64,000 nucleotides of DNA from Chitinophagales bacterium (lineage in GTDB: Bacteria > Bacteroidota > Bacteroidia > Chitinophagales > Chitinophagaceae): assembly GCA_015654595.1 (NCBI GenBank), contig JAATGQ010000155.1, positions 62,001-126,000 on the forward strand, in the 5' to 3' direction. Positions 62,269 to 64,000 of the stretch are shown in pieces. The number at the start of each line of letters is the position of its first letter. Within the stretch, counting starts at the first letter, position 1. Made by a program: the position numbers and the translations under genes. The notes under the pieces are model-generated. The model was given only the letters and a program-made list of their open reading frames with translations, searched no databases and was not told where the DNA came from.

Positions 62269-64000
62269 ACGAAATGCTTTCGGAACGAAGCCGGCTGGAA
62301 CGGACCGGCATATCGTTTATTGTTGCGAGTGAGCGGGAGGAATTCGTCTCCTATTCCTCTTTATATGAGAGGGCTTGCCGTGGGCTTGGCTTTTTGCAGG
62401 CGCAGGGGATCAGGCCGGGGCAGGAGCTTGTCCTGCAGGTAAAGGACAACGAGTTGTTTGTTGTCACCTTCTGGGCTTGCGTATTGGGAGGGATTGTAGC
62501 TGTCCCGGTTGCATCGGGAAAGAATGAAGATCAGAAACAGAAGCTGTTCAATATATGGGGGATGCTGAAAGCGCCTTTCTGGATCACTTCTTCCGGGCAA
62601 CTGGCGGAGATAAGACAGTATGCGGTACAGCAGGGGTTGCAGGAAGAGCTGGCGGCCATCGAAAGCCGGTTTGTCGCGGAGTCGGGGATCGCTTCTTACG
62701 CGGATAAGGGCAGCCTGTATACCGCTGCCGCGGATGATATTGCCTTTGTCCAGTATTCTTCCGGTTCGACGGGGCGTCCAAAGGGCGTTGTCCTTCGTCA
62801 TCGGCAGTTGCTGGCGAACCTGGATGCGATAAGTCTTAAGTCGGGTTATAACGAGGCGGACAGCATGATCAGCTGGATGCCGCTGACGCATGATATGGGG
62901 TTGATCGGGTTTCATCTGAATCCCCTTTACAGCGGCGTGGATCAATACCTGATGACGCCGGAACTATTTATCCGCCGGCCTTTGTTATGGCTGGACAAGG
63001 CGAGCGAGCATAAGGTGACGGTCCTGTGTTCGCCCAACTTCGGGTATCATTACCTGTTGAAAAATATCAGGGACGGGCAGCAGTACGAATGGGACCTGTC
63101 TTCGGTCCGGATCGTATACAATGGTGCGGAGCCTGTGTCGGCTCGGCTTTGTCGTGAATTTACCGACAGGCTTGCCGTCTATGGTTTGTGGGAATATGCG
63201 GTGCGGCCTGTCTATGGGCTTGCGGAGGCGTCGCTGGCAGTGACGATGACGAGTCCGGGGCAGCCGGTGAAGACGACGGATCCCGCCGTATCAGGCGGCA
63301 TGACGCTTGTGACGGTTGGTCGTGCTATAAACTATTGTGAAGTCAGGATAGAAGACGAGGCGGGTATTATATTGCGGGATGGGCAGCCGGGGCGGGTGAT
63401 GATCCGCGGGGAGAATGTGACGGAGGGGTATTACAACGATCCCGAGGCTACGAGTCGTGTTGTTGGGGCTGATGGCTGGCTGGATACGGGCGATATCGGT
63501 TTTCTTATAGAGGGTGAGTTGACGATTGCCGGGCGTGCAAAGGATATTCTTTTTGTCAACGGACAGAATTTTTATCCGCATGACATCGAACGGGTTTTGG
63601 AAGACCTGGCAGACATCGAGCTCAATAAGGCGGCGGTTACCGGTTGTACCGGTTCCCGGTCTCAGCGGGAAGAGGTCCTGGTCTTTGTTGTACATAAGGG
63701 AGATCTTTCCGTTTTTACCGAAAGGGTAAAGGAGATCAGAGCGGTGATCGGGCGGCGGTATGGTTTCGAGGTAGAGGCGGTGATCCCTGTAAAGGAGCTC
63801 CCAAAGACTACCAGCGGAAAGCTTCAGCGGTACAAGCTGGCTGAGCAATACCGGCAGGGCGTTTTTGATGCCGTACTGACAGAGCTGTCGGCGCTGAATC
63901 AGGATTGGCAGGAAGCGGCCGTTCCGGCGGCCAACGTCTCCCAGCAAATCATCCTCGATATCTGGAAACAAGTTTTACAAAAGGATGCGCTTGGGATCCG
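62250..64000 (+). CDS. Acyl/fatty acyl-AMP ligase-carrier synthetase, N-terminal part (NRPS/PKS start)
   Basis: This open frame has 583 codons and runs off the right edge. The adenylate-forming domain shows the ATP loop YSSGSTGRPKG (169-179), SWMPLTHDMGLIG, YGLAEASLAVT, GWLDTGDIG and the C-terminal KTTSGKLQR catalytic lysine. The layout resembles fatty acyl-AMP ligase/AL loading domains more than amino-acid adenylation domains. From about residue 565 a carrier-type start (QQIILDIWKQVL) is visible. It should activate a fatty or other carboxylic acid and load it on the carrier to start a lipopeptide-like chain. The ATG at 62250 lies inside the thioesterase gene; ATG 62274 is a second option. 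Confidence 0.88.
   Translation, partial: MLFQTLNEMLSERSRLERTGISFIVASEREEFVSYSSLYERACRGLGFLQAQGIRPGQELVLQVKDNELFVVTFWACVLGGIVAVPVASGKNEDQKQKLFNIWGMLKAPFWITSSGQLAEIRQYAVQQGLQEELAAIESRFVAESGIASYADKGSLYTAAADDIAFVQYSSGSTGRPKGVVLRHRQLLANLDAISLKSGYNEADSMISWMPLTHDMGLIGFHLNPLYSGVDQYLMTPELFIRRPLLWLDKASEHKVTVLCSPNFGYHYLLKNIRDGQQYEWDLSSVRIVYNGAEPVSARLCREFTDRLAVYGLWEYAVRPVYGLAEASLAVTMTSPGQPVKTTDPAVSGGMTLVTVGRAINYCEVRIEDEAGIILRDGQPGRVMIRGENVTEGYYNDPEATSRVVGADGWLDTGDIGFLIEGELTIAGRAKDILFVNGQNFYPHDIERVLEDLADIELNKAAVTGCTGSRSQREEVLVFVVHKGDLSVFTERVKEIRAVIGRRYGFEVEAVIPVKELPKTTSGKLQRYKLAEQYRQGVFDAVLTELSALNQDWQEAAVPAANVSQQIILDIWKQVLQKDALGI

Noticed and set aside
1-64000. Search for mobile elements, prophage genes, tRNA or rRNA
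   Set aside because: No transposase, integrase, phage structural gene, tRNA cloverleaf or rRNA segment was recognized in any part of the window.

Overview
The window looks like a chromosomal stretch of a Bacteroidota bacterium, most likely family Chitinophagaceae (Chitinophaga/Puia/Dinghuibacter-like). The reasons are four SusC/SusD pairs, a FecI/FecR-type sigma/anti-sigma pair, a hybrid two-component regulator, OMP_b-brl_3-type receptors, and -7 boxes of the Bacteroidota form TAnnTTTG. No tRNA, rRNA, CRISPR array, prophage or insertion sequence was seen. Family calls are from motif reading only; no database search was run.

Layout. (1) 1-5528, minus strand: ECF sigma factor, FecR anti-sigma, SusC with a signalling STN domain, and a SusD cut by the left edge; the substrate is unknown. 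(2) 5672-17969: a fructan-type utilization locus. A hybrid sensor with a periplasmic sugar-binding domain (5672-8437, minus) faces a plus-strand operon of sugar porter, SusC, SusD, GH32 and a GH172 (DUF2961) enzyme, which ends in a strong terminator. (3) 18049-25946, minus: an alpha/beta hydrolase and a two-gene unit in which a SusC-like barrel without a plug (23526-25946) is followed 5 bp later by an alpha-2-macroglobulin protein that carries a TonB plug and an intact thioester motif (18979-23520). (4) 26087-44185: a glucuronoxylan locus. The minus operon holds an SDR, a GH115-GH10 double enzyme, a GPH transporter fused to GH43, and an acetylesterase. The divergent plus operon holds SusC, SusD and GH2, followed by a LacI regulator. 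(5) 44274-51448: a small membrane protein, a 21-22-bp tandem repeat, a TetR regulator, and a SusC/SusD/phosphodiesterase operon behind a TetR-like operator. (6) 51522-55770: a UvrA lacking the UvrB-binding domain, a Uma2-type nuclease, and an aldo/keto reductase. (7) 55830-64000: a regulated biosynthesis region. A lone condensation domain, an outer-membrane receptor and a DUF6249 protein are on the minus strand. A sigma factor, a putative anti-sigma, a type II thioesterase and the start of an acyl-ligase/carrier synthetase (cut by the right edge) are on the plus strand.

How the parts work together. Regions 2 and 4 each contain surface capture, outer-membrane uptake, periplasmic or surface hydrolysis, inner-membrane transport and a dedicated sugar-responsive regulator. 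In region 7 two divergent promoters with identical -35 (TGAAACCTTT) and near-identical -10 (G[A/T]CCAAT) elements at the same spacing sit between the sigma gene and the DUF6249-receptor-condensation genes. This suggests that the sigma factor drives both its own operon and that export/biosynthesis operon.

The most unusual items are the split SusC whose plug sits inside an alpha-2-macroglobulin, the transporter-GH43 fusion, the GH115-GH10 fusion, the GH32/GH172 pairing, the repeat-bearing N-terminus of the GH2 enzyme, and the divergent sigma-factor promoters.
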